Below, piece after piece: positions 32,448 through 43,781 of a DNA stretch of 64,000 nucleotides. Source of the DNA: Amblyomma americanum (Eukaryota; Arthropoda; Arachnida; Ixodida; Ixodidae). The notes beneath the pieces were generated by a model that was given only the letters and a program-made list of their open reading frames with translations, made no database searches and was not told the origin of the DNA. The DNA lies in the NCBI RefSeq assembly GCF_052857255.1, contig NC_135506.1, positions 74,723,056 to 74,787,055 on the forward strand, written 5' to 3'. The translations under genes were made by a program, and so were the position numbers. The number at the start of each line of letters is the position of its first letter. Position 1 is the first letter of the stretch.

Positions 32448-33082
32448 GCCGCATCTCCGAACCCGCTTTCCGGCTTCTAAGCCGGTCTCTTGCCCCTACC
32501 CGACCTATTCAGCTTCTCTGGGCCCGGCCCACGCCGGCCACCCAGGTAACGATGCGGCTCATTCTTTAGCTCGAGGTTTCGTCAGCCGAGCAGGAGCCGC
32601 CGACGCCTGGGGAGACGCTCGAGATCGAATGGTCGCGTATCACGAGATCACTCTACACTACCGTGAGCAACGGATAACGTATCCCCCTCCGCACAAGTCT
32701 CTCACTAAATTGCAGCAGGTGACGTGGTGACAGCTACAATACCGCACCTTCCTCTCCCCTGCCTACTTAGCCCTGGTTCACCGGGGACTGTTCACGCCAG
32801 TATGCACCCTCTGTGGCGCTCCGAAAGCGGATTTTGCACACATTCTTTATTCTTGCTCTGAGCTCCTTCCACCAGCCGATTGGCAACTCACAGACTTCGA
32901 GCGATAGGAGGCTGCGGTGTCCAGTTCTGACCAGGCTGCCCAATGGCAGCTAGTGGACTGAGATTTGGAAGTCGCTGAGAAGCATCACCTTCCGGCCACG
33001 ACACGCATCCAAGAGCAATCCCATCATTTGGATGTAACAATTAAGGCTTGCTCTACTTTATAAAGTTTTTCATCACCACCAA
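32448..33082 (+). pseudogene. LINE ORF2 RNase H end, zinc tail and 3' UTR (broken)
   Basis: Shifted frames give FAIGRISEPAFRLLSRSLAP, HPGNDAAHSLARGFVSRAGA (last RNase H acid block) and MVAYHEITLHYREQRITYPP. Then come LSPAYLALVHRGLFTPVCTL, CGAPKADFAHILYSCSEL (zinc cluster) and AAVSSSDQAAQWQLVD with a TGA. Stops lie near 32727, 32905 and 32958. The same sequence family is preserved, without shifts, at 43183-43706 (YNEVTLHYREEGLTYPPP), which confirms the intended reading. The 3' UTR ends in CATCACCACC. Confidence 0.82.
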
Positions 33083-34187
33083 GCAAGGAAGCAGCCGTGG
33101 CGCCTCCTTTCTGTGCTGTTGAAAACAGGTTCTTCTCCAGCTTCCACTGTGTTGATTTCAGCTGCACAGATCAGCCTTCGAAAAAAATGGCGACGCCCAG
33201 AGAGCTGGGCAGCGTCCGTGAAGCGGGACAAGTTCGGCAACGGATCGGCTTCGCGGCTAGTATTGAATTTCTGGCTAAAAATCTGATGAGTTAGGTTTCC
33301 GTCTCTTAATGCTCATAGTTGTTCTTCGGTCGTGCGGCGAAAAGTGCCGACATCAACGCTTGGAATTCGTTCGCGTGCTGTCGTGCTTTCAGTGTGAGCA
33401 GTTCATACGCGATATAGTCTGTGCTCACCATAGGTTCATCGCATGTGTCGGTGGGAGGGGGTGGGGGGTTATTTTCAGATTCCAGTCATGCGGACTACGG
33501 GCCGAACATGTTTTCGCGCAAGAAAGAAAACAGCACAACAGCTGCCAGTCGCCTTCAGCTTTCACAGCGACCCGCTAAACACAGTGCTCGCAGTATGTAA
33601 GACGCGCAGATTATTCTATATTTTCACTTTCGCGTGCTTAAGCAACTGTGTCCTTTCAATAGCGGTCCTAGAAAGCGATTAAATGACTAGAGGTTCTAAG
33701 TAAAAGTCACCCAGTATTGTTTTTCATATCAGAATTCTTCTACTGCAGGTCGACCAAAAGCTGCGAACACAATATATACCATACCAAAAGGCACTCTTAT
33801 CAAGCAGAAGGCGCAATTTTTAACGCTGTATAAAAAAAACAACCAGAATGACTTATTTAGCTGAACAGAGATAATGTGAATTAGGTTTAAATATCCAGGA
33901 AAAGGTCTAGGTATGCGCAGCTGCAGCTCTCCCAAAGTCAAGAGAGCAGGGCGAAGGCATTCTGGCGGACATTACTGGTGGATGATACTTCGACTTTTGC
34001 CAGTGATGCCTATTTCATAAAGAAGAATAAACACTTAAGTTCCCTGCGCACTAGACTCCCAAAGAACGCAGATTCCATTTGCCTTATTCAGAGTTACTCT
34101 ATGGCTTATGTATCAAGTAATTTCCCCGATCTCCGAAGCGAAGTAGTTCGAATAAAGAGGGGGAAGCCCATCACAAGGTTCGTCATG
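33083..34187. other. unassigned sequence
   Basis: Short frames without motifs. A G-rich string (GGTGGGAGGGGGTGGGGGG) lies at about 33451-33469. No repeat recognised. Confidence 0.4.
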
Positions 34188-34198
34188 TCTAATAACTG
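34188..34198. repeat. left target-site duplication of the SINE
   Basis: TCTAATAACTG here and TCAAATGACTG at 34442-34452 agree in 9 of 11 positions and bracket the SINE. Confidence 0.5.
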
Positions 34199-34441
34199 GT
34201 TTGGTTTCGTTTATGGAATTTTGACGTCCCAAAGCGACTCAGGCTATGAGAGACGCCGTAATGAAGGGCTCCGGGAATTTCGACCACCTGGGGTTATTTT
34301 ACGCGCACTGACATCGCACAGTACACGGGCCTCTAGAGTTTCGCCTCCAACGAAATTCGACCGCCGCGGCCGGTATCGAACCCGCGTCTTTCGGGCCTGC
34401 AACCGAGCGCCATAACCACTCAGCCACCGCAACGGCCGTTG
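34199..34441 (-). mobile_element. full-length Ruka-like SINE with target duplication
   Basis: Minus-strand copy with the 3' end GGTTTGGTTTCGTTTATGG, then TTTGACGTCCCAAAGCGACT, CAGGCTATGAGAGACGCCG, GAATTTCGACCACCTGGGG, TGACATCGCACAGTACACG and CCTCCAACGAAATTCGACCG. The head carries the complement of a good B-box (GGTATCGAACCCGCG) and A-box (GCGCCATAACCACTCAGCC). One of the two best-kept copies here. Confidence 0.92.
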
Positions 34442-34452
34442 TCAAATGACTG

Positions 34453-36479
34453 CTTCGTGTCGTACATGGTATTTTCCTACTTATTGCACTAGCATTTGAG
34501 TATGCTGCATCAACGCAGAGGGTGGGAACTGTAGGCGATTCGTTTCTCTCTATACCTTGCCTTCTTCTGTTACATTTTATCACTCAAACGTAGTCACCCG
34601 CCGTAGCCACTCTGTTACTCGCTGCCAAATGGGAGGGGAGAAGGAAGCTGATGCAGCGGTTCACCTGGTAATTCTTTCTGGCAAACAGGTTGAAACAGTC
34701 CAGCACTACTTCAAAAGCTTGAAGAAAACGTATACAAGGGGCTCTAACCACAAGCGACGCGCACACCTTGAAATATTCGCACACGCGAGTTGGTTTCGAA
34801 GGCAGCATCACTTGTCGCATTATTAGCATGCTGCGTTTTTGCCTCTACTCCACGTCGGTGCCGACGCAGCCCACTAATGTTTACGAACACGAAGCACGTC
34901 TATACGGCGAGCATGAAGCCGCCTATGTTTCACAAAAACAGCACTTAATTATTTCAAAAGCACTCTTTAATAGTCACTTAATGACTTTGCACGTTGAAAA
35001 CGAATGCATGACTCTTGAGGCTTTGGAAGGAGGTGCCAGACATAGATCTACCGGCCCCCATAGGCCCTTTCCAAACAGTCATAAAAAAGTATAGAAACGA
35101 ACTACAAACATGTAAAATTCATATTTGTGAATAAACATCACTTATAAGAGTAAAAATTTAAAGCTGTAAAAAAAAAAGGTAACCCTACCAACCGACACCA
35201 ACTTCGTCATAAGGAAATTCGCAGTCTCTATGGGTAAGAGCATGCACACGTAGATTTGATAATGACGAAGATAAAATTCAAGGATTCCACGATATTCTCG
35301 TTAACTATATTGCAGTTGCTTGCAGCCTGTGCAGATTGCTTCAGTATTCAAAATCTGCATGTCGGGTTTTTGTGTTTTCTATTTAGCAAAAAAACGTTTG
35401 GGAAAAAAATTGCGGTGTCCGTATTTTCTGCTGAAAATCTTCAATTCTCATAGGGTTTCGGGTGTGTATATGTACAGAGCAAAGTTCCGCCAAAACGAAT
35501 GCTTGATGCACAATTGGCTTCCTTACACAAAGATGTTCGCAAGTATTTCCACGCAAGATTGATGTCTAGGCTTTCTTCTCATTGGTTATCGCTTTCCAGT
35601 GGGCGCTTTAACTATGATAACCACGTCGTTACTAGTCTTCACATAATTATTGGGACTTATGTCTATCGTAACCACAAGTGACCTCTCTGAATAGTGATTA
35701 CAAGAACACCTGAAGTCCAAATTCGATCCCCTCCCACTAACCCTCTCGGTAGTGGGCTTTCGCCAACCTCTGACTAGATGGAAGGCGACTTGCTTTAGTG
35801 AATAAGCGTAACACCTCCTCGAAATCTAATGCTAATCTATAACGAGGTTATATTTATCTTTATTCCCCTACATCTTCAATATCATATTGCTTTCAAAGTT
35901 AACTCACTCCAGCACCAGAGAATGCGTATAAAAGCATTTTGTTAAGTGTGCTGTTATAGGCTCGAAATTTTCTCCTCCGGAAGAGAACCACTTGATCAAC
36001 CATTTAATGAGCACCGGAATGTCATTCAATTCACCAAGACAACCGCAAGCACAGCCATGATAAACCAGTCATGGTACCACTGGTTCTTCCTTATATTGTC
36101 AATACGTAAAATCCCTCCGCTTGGAACATGCTAGTGTACCTCAACTGCAGCAGCTTATCACCCTCGGTTCCTCCTATATAGACATCTTACTGACTTAGCA
36201 AAGCTTTAACAAGCGCAGTCAACTACACAATGCCTTTTGAATCGTGAATATCTCGCTAACCTCTGCAGCCGCAAAAGTAGGGTCATATTAGAGTGAGAGA
36301 GAGCCAAAGAAACTAAAAAAAATTGAACTTCAAGCTGTGTAAAAAGAGACACTAAACAACAAATGGCAGTAACAAATGTTAGTCTTGTGATGGCTAGGGC
36401 TCCGCATAATGGCAGTGCGCTTGCTGATGTGTTCTATTCTCAAAGGTTATTTATTGAAAACTAAACATTTTTACAGATT
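34453..36479. other. unassigned sequence
   Basis: AT-rich, no repeat family or gene recognised. A poly-A run lies at 35168-35177. Open frames are below 110 codons and motif-free. Confidence 0.45.
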
Positions 36480-37240
36480 TGCCTGTCTGGTTGGGTTTGA
36501 AGATATTATATACTGCAATCTCCACTAAAACTTTTAACTTTAACCCAAAAGTAAAAGTCGGGTCTCCAGGTTGCGCACAAGCCCGCAAATACTGTTGCGC
36601 TTTGCCTACCAGTTCTCAAAAGACCGGCCGCCGAGAGAAAGAGCCCAAGGCATTGTCTACCAAATTCCATGCTCCGACTGCGATGCAAGCTACATCGGCG
36701 AAACCAAAAATTTCGAAGAAATAATTCGGCAACATAAAAACGTCGTCCGCAAATTCGCAAGAGAGCGCAACTCAGTAGCCGAACATTCCGAGGACTCCGA
36801 CCATAGAATTAACTTCGAAGAAACCCGCATCCTCGGAACCGAAAGAAATTACCACAAAAGGCTCCTTCTGGAATCCTGGCATTTCCAAACCACCCCGAAC
36901 AATATTGACACGTGTACTTATCTTTATCGGGCGAGCACGTTTCGCCGCACAAAAGGAAACCTGCCCCCAGTATATGCCCAGGGACTTCGCTCTTCAACTC
37001 AACGAAAAAAGAAAGTCGCCATTCAGCACCTCCCTGCAGTGCGCCAGCCTAACAGCCTAAACCCCCTCCCCCGCGCCTTTCGCGACACAGCTGTCGTATT
37101 TTTTCACCCCCCACCCTCCCCTCCATACTTAAAAGACGCTAGCTACTGCCCTCAGTCACCCCTGATGAAGGAGCCAAGTCGGCTTCGAAACGTTGGGTTA
37201 AAGTTAACATATTTGTTTGAGATTGCAGTTTATTATAATG
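36480..37240 (+). mobile_element. Penelope-like element fragment with inverted flanks
   Basis: A GIY-YIG coding fragment is flanked by an inverted pair: 36514-36547 and 37194-37227 are reverse complements in 28 of 34 positions (outer word TGGGTTAAAGTTAA). Penelope-like retroelements are known for GIY-YIG endonucleases at the RT C-terminus and for terminal repeats that can lie in inverted orientation, so both features agree. The RT part is absent, so the copy is 5'-truncated or rearranged. The 3' UTR carries CTGATGAAGG...GGCTTCGAAAC (37161-37190), which resembles a hammerhead core. Confidence 0.78.
36571..37150 (+). pseudogene. GIY-YIG endonuclease domain of a Penelope-like element
   Basis: The frame remains open from 36571 to 37455, but family similarity ends near 37150. 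GIVYQIPCSDCDASYIGET (about residues 27-45) holds the GIY and YIG strands with a Cys pair typical of Penelope-like elements. FEEIIRQHKNVVRKF follows, where the catalytic Arg expected just before the helix (EERL/I) reads Ile. SVAEHSEDSDHRINF carries the conserved AEH. Then RNYHKRLLLESWHFQTT and RRTKGNLPPVYAQGL end the domain. No ATG is convincing, since the true start lay upstream in the lost RT. The enzyme normally nicks DNA for priming. The loss of Arg suggests inactivity. Confidence 0.82.
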
Positions 37241-37667
37241 GTTATTTATATATTTATTTGAGATACAAATTGAGACCTTGGGGGAAGGGTAAGGAATGTA
37301 CGTATGTTTTGCGGATCTTCCAACGGTCATTTATGTTACTTTCTTCGAGGAGAGTGTTAATTGTTTCTCTCTTTCTTGAGCCGCCATCTGAAAGTCAGCG
37401 ATCCCTCAGGTACCAAAACAACGATCTTCTCAGCAAATATGAGTGGCTTGGCTGAAATCCTGTTCAAATCTTTTCGATCTCCTTCATTCCTCAAAGCGCG
37501 TGCACCTGGTCGGACAATGCTTGCACCCATTAGAAAACCTTTGGACCCGGTGCGCTACTGGGATACTATACAGGGCGTCTTACACAAGAAAAGCGGATCG
37601 CCTGTAACACTGGATAATCTCTGGGGTTAGAGAAGTTCCTGTAAACTCTTTTCCCACGAAAAGTAGG
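37241..37667. other. unassigned sequence
   Basis: No repeat or gene recognised; the open frame continuing from the Penelope-like fragment has no family motif here. Confidence 0.4.
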
Positions 37668-37845
37668 CCTCACCGCGGTGGCCCAGAGGCACTCGGATTA
37701 GCTGGCGCCGCAAAGGTAGCGGGATGGAATCCCATCTGCGGAGGCGGCAGCATTGCGAAACCCTTTGAGCGCTGTGCGCTGTAAGCGCGCGTTAAAGAGC
37801 CCCACAAAGTCGAAAATCACCCGGCGAGCTACAGACTATTTCGAG
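37668..37845 (+). mobile_element. diverged tRNA-headed SINE
   Basis: The head CTCACCGCGGTGGCCCAGAG (A-box) and AGCGGGATGGAATCCCATC (B-box-like) is followed by GAGGCGGCAGCATTGCGAA, TGCGCTGTAAGCGCGCGTTA and AAGAGCCCCACAAAGTCGAA. The body resembles the Ruka-like family but is strongly altered and stops before the CACTACGGCG block. Confidence 0.62.
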
Positions 37846-39620
37846 CCGTGTTCACGCTGTTTCAAGACAAATTTTATGTGTCCTAACCCTTATGTAATAA
37901 TGCCTTACTTCTGAGCCAATTAAGGTATTAGTAAACAAAATTAGCAAACAAAGTAAATACTAACATGGACGGCTCACTCGTAAAGCAAACTCAGCGCTTG
38001 TAATTCAAGAAAGGAAAATCCCCTTATTCATAGTAGATGGATCAGGCGCATCAATGTCGTCGCGAGAAATCGTTATTGAAAAACACCACCGCGCTGTGAT
38101 TGGGGAGCATAGTAAAAGGTGGTGAGTATTGTGGGAGCAATATTTTTCGAGCCTGGTTCTTCTTCAGGCATCCCTCCGAATTCTTCTGGGCTGTGTTGTA
38201 GAGAGTGAGTGTGCGTCAAGGTTTCTTTAAGTTATTTCACGTTAAACAATAGGGACAACGCCTCGGGTCACTATCCAAAAAAAAAAAAAATTGTGAGCCG
38301 AGGGCCACGTATTTCGCGAACTTTGTCCTGACGTGTGAAATGCATTTGTTAGCGATTAACTTCCTCTTTCTCAGCCAGGCAGTATCCGATGCCGGATATA
38401 GCTGCGCGCACAAAGACGGTCTTAACGACTGTGCACACAAAGCCAGCACAGTAATAGAAGGGAAGGCCGACGGACACATACAGAGAGTGCTTCAGGCGAA
38501 CCAAAGCTATTTGCACTTGGCTTTTTACCTTTCCAATCTTCTTTATTACCTTTTTCTTCCTTACTCGAAGGCTGCTTTGAAGGAAATGCTTTCCTGAGAA
38601 ACGTCACCAAGAACAATTCAACGCAATGGCGGTTCTTTGAACCCGTCCAGGCCTGGCGAGTCTCCAATGCTTATATATCCACCGACCAGGAAGCCAGAAC
38701 AAATTAAAATGGCTAGAAGCCACGTCCCGGGGCTTTTTTCCAAACGATTGCCCGGAAATGGAATCTGGCACTAACATTAAGGCTACGCTTTCCACAGTAT
38801 ATACCACTAAGGAAAAGCATGTGGGATGGAGGGTTAGAATGCTGTTTTGGCTCTGACTTTCGGCTTCAGATGTAACGGGTGATTTCTGGAGTGAAATCGC
38901 GTGGTGTTTTGACTCTTTGGTGGCTGCCATTGTACTTAGCTGCTGCTTGAACGGACCTTTTTCCAATGACATCCTGACCATGCGCCAAACCATTTTCGTC
39001 TGCCTTTTTGACGTACCATATCAACAAAAATGGAAGAGCAGTTCTCTGCATGTGTTGTTCCACAAACTTCGTTTCCTCAAAAAAACGACGTGACGGAGTG
39101 ATGAGCGATAATTAGTTACAGTCTTAGCATCTTCTAGCGATTCAGAGAAGCACGCGGGGTTGCCGCACGCACCGGCGTCAAGTGAGAAGACGCAGTCAAG
39201 TTCGTCAGCGTCTTTTAGTCACGGATGAAATCGATTAAGTGGAGCGCTGACTCACACCTCACGCCTACCTGCTCTGGGCGGGCGAACGCAATCGCTCATT
39301 TCTGACCTTCACCTCGCTATCCTCTTCTACCTGGCCCTTGTATTTCCGCTGGCCGCAGTTCGGACGCTAAAGTTGTTATCTAGCAATAAACTATTTGCAG
39401 AAATCTCTCAGTAAACATCTCCGTAAGGCTTGTTTTCCAGCCAGAAGGTCCCGTTCCAAGACCAGACTCGGGCATTCTTCGTGTAAACGAAAAGAGTCAA
39501 GTTCCCTCTTCTAAGTAGACTTAGGAATGTCGCCAGTTTACTTCAACATGACCCCGAGACAAAAGTGGAAAGAGTACAATAACATAGTAAAGAAAAGAGA
39601 ATTGCAGACAACTTCCTGTA
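37846..39620. other. unassigned sequence
   Basis: Includes a minus-strand 129-codon frame (38604-38993) with no recognised motif and a poly-A run at 38277. No repeat identified. Confidence 0.4.
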
Positions 39621-39875
39621 GCACTGCAGTAGAGGCTAGGCAGGAAATAAAAGGAAATGGGCCTCTGTACCTGTGCCAGCAGAAGTGACCTACCACATAC
39701 TAAAATTTCTTACAATTTTCCGATGAACAACACCGTCAGTACAACTTCCTCCCTTCATCAATCCCCCCTCCCCACTTCGCACCCCTTAGCCAGAACAAGT
39801 GCCAACCACTCCCCACATCACTGTGACAAAGGGCAGTCTCCCTTATTTTCCTGTCTAGACTGCTGTAGGTAGAGT
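39621..39875. mobile_element. small inverted-repeat element (MITE-like), decayed
   Basis: GAGGCTAGGCAGGAAATAAA (left) and TTATTTTCCTGTCTAGACTG (right) are imperfect reverse complements at the two ends of ~250 bp. The left end and the C-rich interior (CGCACCCCTTAGCC) resemble the element at 44077-44304, which has the same AGGCTAGGCAGGAAA word. No coding capacity. Family unknown. Confidence 0.45.
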
Positions 39876-40397
39876 GCGACTACCCGGTGCCTTCATTTGC
39901 TCGATGAATGTGAGTGTGTCGTCTGAGTTCGAGACCTTTTGGTTGAAAAGAAGCGTTGCAGAGAAGACGACTTACAGGTTGTCCGCAAATGGTCGATTTC
40001 CTCGGCCGGTAACATCTTTCCTTCCGTTTTATTTTATTTCTTTTTTTTAGTGAGCCACTGAAAGTGCTGCCGCTTAAGTCTCGCCGTGACCGGGTAAAAG
40101 TTCTTTACCTGGTGGCTACTAGAGGAAAAGTTACAGGAAAAATGTCCATTCCTTGCGTCAAATGTTCACACTTTTCTTATTTGTGATTATACTTTGTGAT
40201 TATACAACGTCGCGTGTTTTAGATGGTCTCCATCCACGCGATGTCGTAGCCAGTGTACCCATGACATGATGGCATCTCAAAGCAAGGTCACATGACGCAT
40301 TCACGCAGTAAATGGATATAACGTATTATAATACAGCCTTAAGAGCTGATTCTAAAAATCTCATTTTACCTAAATTATGCTCCAGCTTTTCAATGGG
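39876..40397. other. unassigned sequence
   Basis: Nothing recognised. TTTTATTTTATTTCTTTTTT near 40027 is low complexity. Confidence 0.4.
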
Positions 40398-40608
40398 CCG
40401 CCGCGGTGGCTCAGTGGTTATGGCGCTCGACTGCATAGCCTAATAATGCGGGTTCGATCCCGGCCACGGCAGTATAATTTCGATAGAGGTGCAATTCTAG
40501 ACGCCCGCGTGCTGTGCATGCGATGTCAGTGCATGTAAAAAACCCCATGTGATCGAAATTTCCGGAGTCGCTCATAGCCTGAGTCGCTTTGAGACTTTAA
40601 ACCCCATA
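40398..40608 (+). mobile_element. Ruka-like SINE with internal deletion
   Basis: Well-preserved head: CCGCCGCGGTGGCTCAGTGG (A-box) and GCGGGTTCGATCCCGGCC (B-box, 40449-40466). Body variant AGTATAATTTCGATAGAGG, then GTGATCGAAATTTCCGGAG. The CCCTTCACTACGGCG block is deleted, joining straight to TCGCTCATAGCCTGAGTCGC, and the element ends TTTAAACCCCATA. The TATAATTTCGAT body variant is shared with the copy at 46947. Confidence 0.9.
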
Positions 40609-42298
40609 GATGTTACTGCTGAAACGCTTTCTTGGCCTCCACCTCACGCTTTCCGCCATAGGGTGCGTCGATGCCAGCATCGCTTTGAAGCTTGATTTCA
40701 AATAAGAATTATTTGCCTGGCAGGAGTAGTTTGCTGGTTTCATGCGTCAGAGGAGTTAAAGTGCTGCTTTGCACCAACATATTTAGCTTTTGCTGAATTG
40801 AGGCCGTGCCCCAGAATGGAGCAGAAATCACCAACTTGCTCGCTATTGATTTTGACCGCCACTGGTTGTTAACCCAATCGCCTAACGATCAACCGTTTTC
40901 ACAGGTGCACAACACAGGTTGTTCGCGGGTAGACGTTCAGTAACTTGGAGAAATAGGCTTTTTGAGGTAAAATGATGATTTCTTCAGTATCATAACGACG
41001 GCATTCGCGGAGTTAATTATATATGAGATAAGTTTATTATCATATTAATTAACTAGAATCAACTAACTGATTTACTTCGGCTGCCAGGCGTTTGGTTGCA
41101 ATAAGGGTAAAGTAGCGGGTCATCAGGCCAGCAAACATCAGTTATTGAACGTGAAAAAATGTAATTCTCTTGGCGCTCCGACCCTATGAACTACGTCCGT
41201 CCAGACACATCGAAGGGGCTCCCAGCTCGTATGCGACGCGCTGCTTGAGCACGTGGGAGACAGGTGAGTGCCTTGGCACTCGCTTTGTAGTCGGCGCGCG
41301 ACCCTTCGGTGTGCCTGGACGGCCGAAATACTTCGCCCCATGGCGCCAAGTGCAATTGCACTTCCGCCTATCTACTGACTGATACAGGAAGCTCCGGCGG
41401 TCCGCTGTAATTGTTCGATCTAGCCAAAACCCTAAGTGCTAGCAATAAATTTCCCTCCTACTTTTGGTGACGTCCGAAAATGCCTTGCCTGTGACTGCGA
41501 ATGAAGCGTATTTTCGAAAAACCTATTTCTGAAAATTGTTCAACCATGTTGCGAACAGGATGTATGTGTTTCATGCTATAGTCGGATACAACTCAAAAAC
41601 AAAGTGACAGATTCCTCTCAAAGGATGCGCTCCTTCCAATGGTGTGGATGGATTTTCATGGCGCATTAGTTAACCAGGTTAAGCCATGGTTAATTCCCTT
41701 GCGTCTGCTACTCGCAAGCAGCAGCAGCAGCGGGCGGTTACAAGTGCTGTGCTCGTAACTTCATTTCATCGAACTTGCAGGTTGGTGAATTCGGTGCTTG
41801 ACTCTTTCACAACTGTTGCTGCTGTACCTGCACTGACTTGTTTTTAATATGCCGTAAATGTTGTCATGCCATGAGGAGATATCTAGCGCTGGTGCATCTA
41901 TTATATGTATGTGCGGCATGAGAATATTTATATCATATTGTTGTCTGTTCAGGCGTCACTTCTAGCAGGTATCGCAACCAGACTAACTCTGAGAGAGCTA
42001 ACTGGAACTGTCAGATATGTGAAGCCATCACGAAAGAAAGTACATCTGTTTCAGCACCACCGGGAAGCTTTAATCTGGAATCCCAGCTGTGTGACATAGA
42101 TGGGAAGCTTTCCATACTCCTTCCACTCATGGGAAAACGTTGAGACCCTTTCCGAACCGATAACAAAGGTGAACATAACCGAGGCCAGAATCCAGCTTGT
42201 TTTCAATACGTACGATAAAGTGCTAGAGAAATTAGACACTCTGGAGGAGGATGTTGTCGCTTTGATAAAAAAATTGTTAAAGTAATCGAATCTGTCTA
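40609..42298. other. unassigned sequence
   Basis: A short CAG run lies at 41715-41733. A frame at 42100-42285 (VLEKLDTLEEDVVALIKKLL) is coiled-coil-like and may be the upstream part of the LINE ORF1 fragment that follows. Otherwise no gene or repeat recognised. Confidence 0.4.
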
Positions 42299-42770
42299 GA
42301 AAACTTTCCTCGTGCCAAAGAAATTGAGCTTCAAGTAGAGAAGCTGGAGCAATACAGCCGTCGCCACAACATCGAAATTTACGGTAGGAGGAATGAAGAG
42401 AACGAGAACGTGCTTGAGAAATTAAATGACCGGGAGCGTAAACTGGAGCTTGCGGAACTGACAGATTCTAATTTGGATTCTGTCCACCACTTAGTGGTAA
42501 GGCCAGGTAAAGAACCTAGTGTGATCGCCCGGTTTTCATCAAGCAGTCTGAAAGACAAATAGGTGAGCAGTCGCTCTAAGCTTCGGAAAAGATCGTCAGG
42601 CATATAACGTTGCGGCAATAAATGAACACCTTTTCTGGCTAGCATGAGCGAAAAGTGAAGAAAAAGGCTATCGCTTCACATGGTAAAAAAATGGACACTT
42701 GTTTGGGCGAAAAGATGAAATCGGCCAGCTTTATTCCGATGCTGAATGCGACCTCGGAAAACTGGTATGA
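42299..42770 (+). pseudogene. LINE ORF1 fragment, coiled coil plus RNA-binding type
   Basis: Two frames cover the typical ORF1 of several LINE clades. 42299-42562 reads EIELQVEKLEQYSRRHNIEI then YGRRNEENENVLEKLN, LDSVHHLVVRPGKEPSVIAR and FSSSSLKDK with a TAG. The 'LEQYSRRxNxEIxG' and 'HRLxxRPGKxPxIIxRF' blocks are well known in this family. From 42606 another frame gives NEHLFWLA, stop, AKSEEKGYRFTW, stop, KNGHLFGRKDEIGQ, matching the 'KGYKFVWxxNGxIFxRKDE' end. It would bind element RNA as a trimer-type chaperone. Which LINE it belonged to is not clear. Confidence 0.78.
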
Positions 42771-43182
42771 AGAAAGGTGTAATCGCCTCAGGTAGCTGCC
42801 AATTACGAGATGAAAGCCTGATCTGGACACCGCTCTCATCACGATGTCGTATCATTTCATATCGGAGTTACAAATAAGGATTAGGCTCGTTTGTATTCCT
42901 TCTATCATCAAGACGCCTTCACGCCTGGGTAACAAAAACTTCGAGAGCACTGAAGTCCGCTGCATCGGAGAAATGCCAAAGCATTTGCGTTTGAACGTCA
43001 GCAAGATTTTTATGAAAGTCTTTATTGTGACGTGGTACATTTTTGCAGGTCATCGTTGACTAACATCCGTATACATCACGAAAACATTTTCTAACATGCA
43101 CACTACAAAGCGCTTGCAAGAATTTGCTTATTTGCTTAGGGACAGATTCATTCTGCCACCTTCAAAATTCTCTAATCAAGCC
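42771..43182. other. unassigned sequence
   Basis: May be the remainder of the ORF1 fragment's element but shows no further motif. Confidence 0.35.
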
Positions 43183-43781
43183 CCCGCGACCCCAGACCAA
43201 TTGAACTAGTTTGGGCGCCAGCCAAAGCAGGCAATCCCGGAAACGAGGACGCGCACTTTATTGCTCGAGCGTATGTCAACTGAGCAGGCCAAACAGTCGA
43301 GAGAGATTGCGTGCGGCACATACTAATCACCTACAATGAAGTCACGCTACACTATAGAGAGGAAGGGCTCACATATCCGCCACCACTCCACACCCTCACG
43401 AAGGATCAACAGACTATATCGAGGGAACTCCAGTCCAGAACGTTTCCTTCACCAGCCTATCTGGAACGAATACATTCGGGTCAATACAAGCCCGAATGCT
43501 CTCTTTGTGGGGCTTCGAGAGCAAGCTTCGAACACTCACTCTTCATATGTCGAGAACTCCAACCACTATCTCGCTTGAACCTCACAGATCTAGCAGGTTG
43601 GGAGATAGTGGTCTCTAGCTCAGAGCCGGCCTCACCGAAGAGCCTGGTGGAATGGGCGGAGAAGGTCGCCAGAAGTCATGGACTGACGGCCGCCAAACGG
43701 GATTAAGAACCAAGCCAACCAAACCTCCCCTAACGCCTTTCTTTACTTGGTTCACCAATAAAGTGTTTACCTACCTACCTT
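43183..43781 (+). mobile_element. I-group LINE 3' end fragment
   Basis: A single frame from 43183 to the TAA at 43704 has one TGA at 43281. IELVWAPAKAGNPGNEDAHF is the last RNase H block (canonical WVPAHxGxxGNExAD), followed by YNEVTLHYREEGLTYPPPLH, SPAYLERIHSGQYKPECSLC and GASRASFEHSLFICREL (zinc cluster), ending WAEKVARSHGLTAAKRD. The 3' UTR has CACCAATAAAGTGTTTACC and a CTACCTACC tail. It is much better kept than the homologous end at 32640-33082, so younger. Severely 5'-truncated. Confidence 0.88.

Larger units (their letters stand above)
27600..33082 (+). mobile_element. I-group LINE, near full length
   Basis: Most complete element in the window, about 5.4 kb: presumed 5' UTR (start uncertain, 27.3-27.8 kb), gag-like ORF1, a ~70-bp spacer, then ORF2 with endonuclease, RT, RNase H and zinc tail. 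The 3' UTR has TTTATAAAGTTTTTCATCACCACC ending near 33082 (two blocks: TTTATAAAGTTTTT, CATCACCACC). Codon use is C-rich at third positions, unlike the AT-rich flanks. All domains are recognisable in order, but stops and about eight frameshifts make it non-autonomous. Same superfamily as the element at 1-2682. Confidence 0.92.

Noticed and set aside
33443..33475. G-quadruplex element
   Set aside because: Only three separated G runs within a short span; a fourth requires splitting one run, and no gene context supports it.
37161..37190. Functional hammerhead ribozyme
   Set aside because: The core-like CTGATGA...CGAAAC has an extra A before stem II, and I could not find a stem III partner or cleavage triplet; kept only as a lead.
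38604..38993. 129-codon minus-strand frame considered as a mariner-type transposase piece
   Set aside because: None of the expected transposase motifs (DD[E/D], WSDE-like block) is present.
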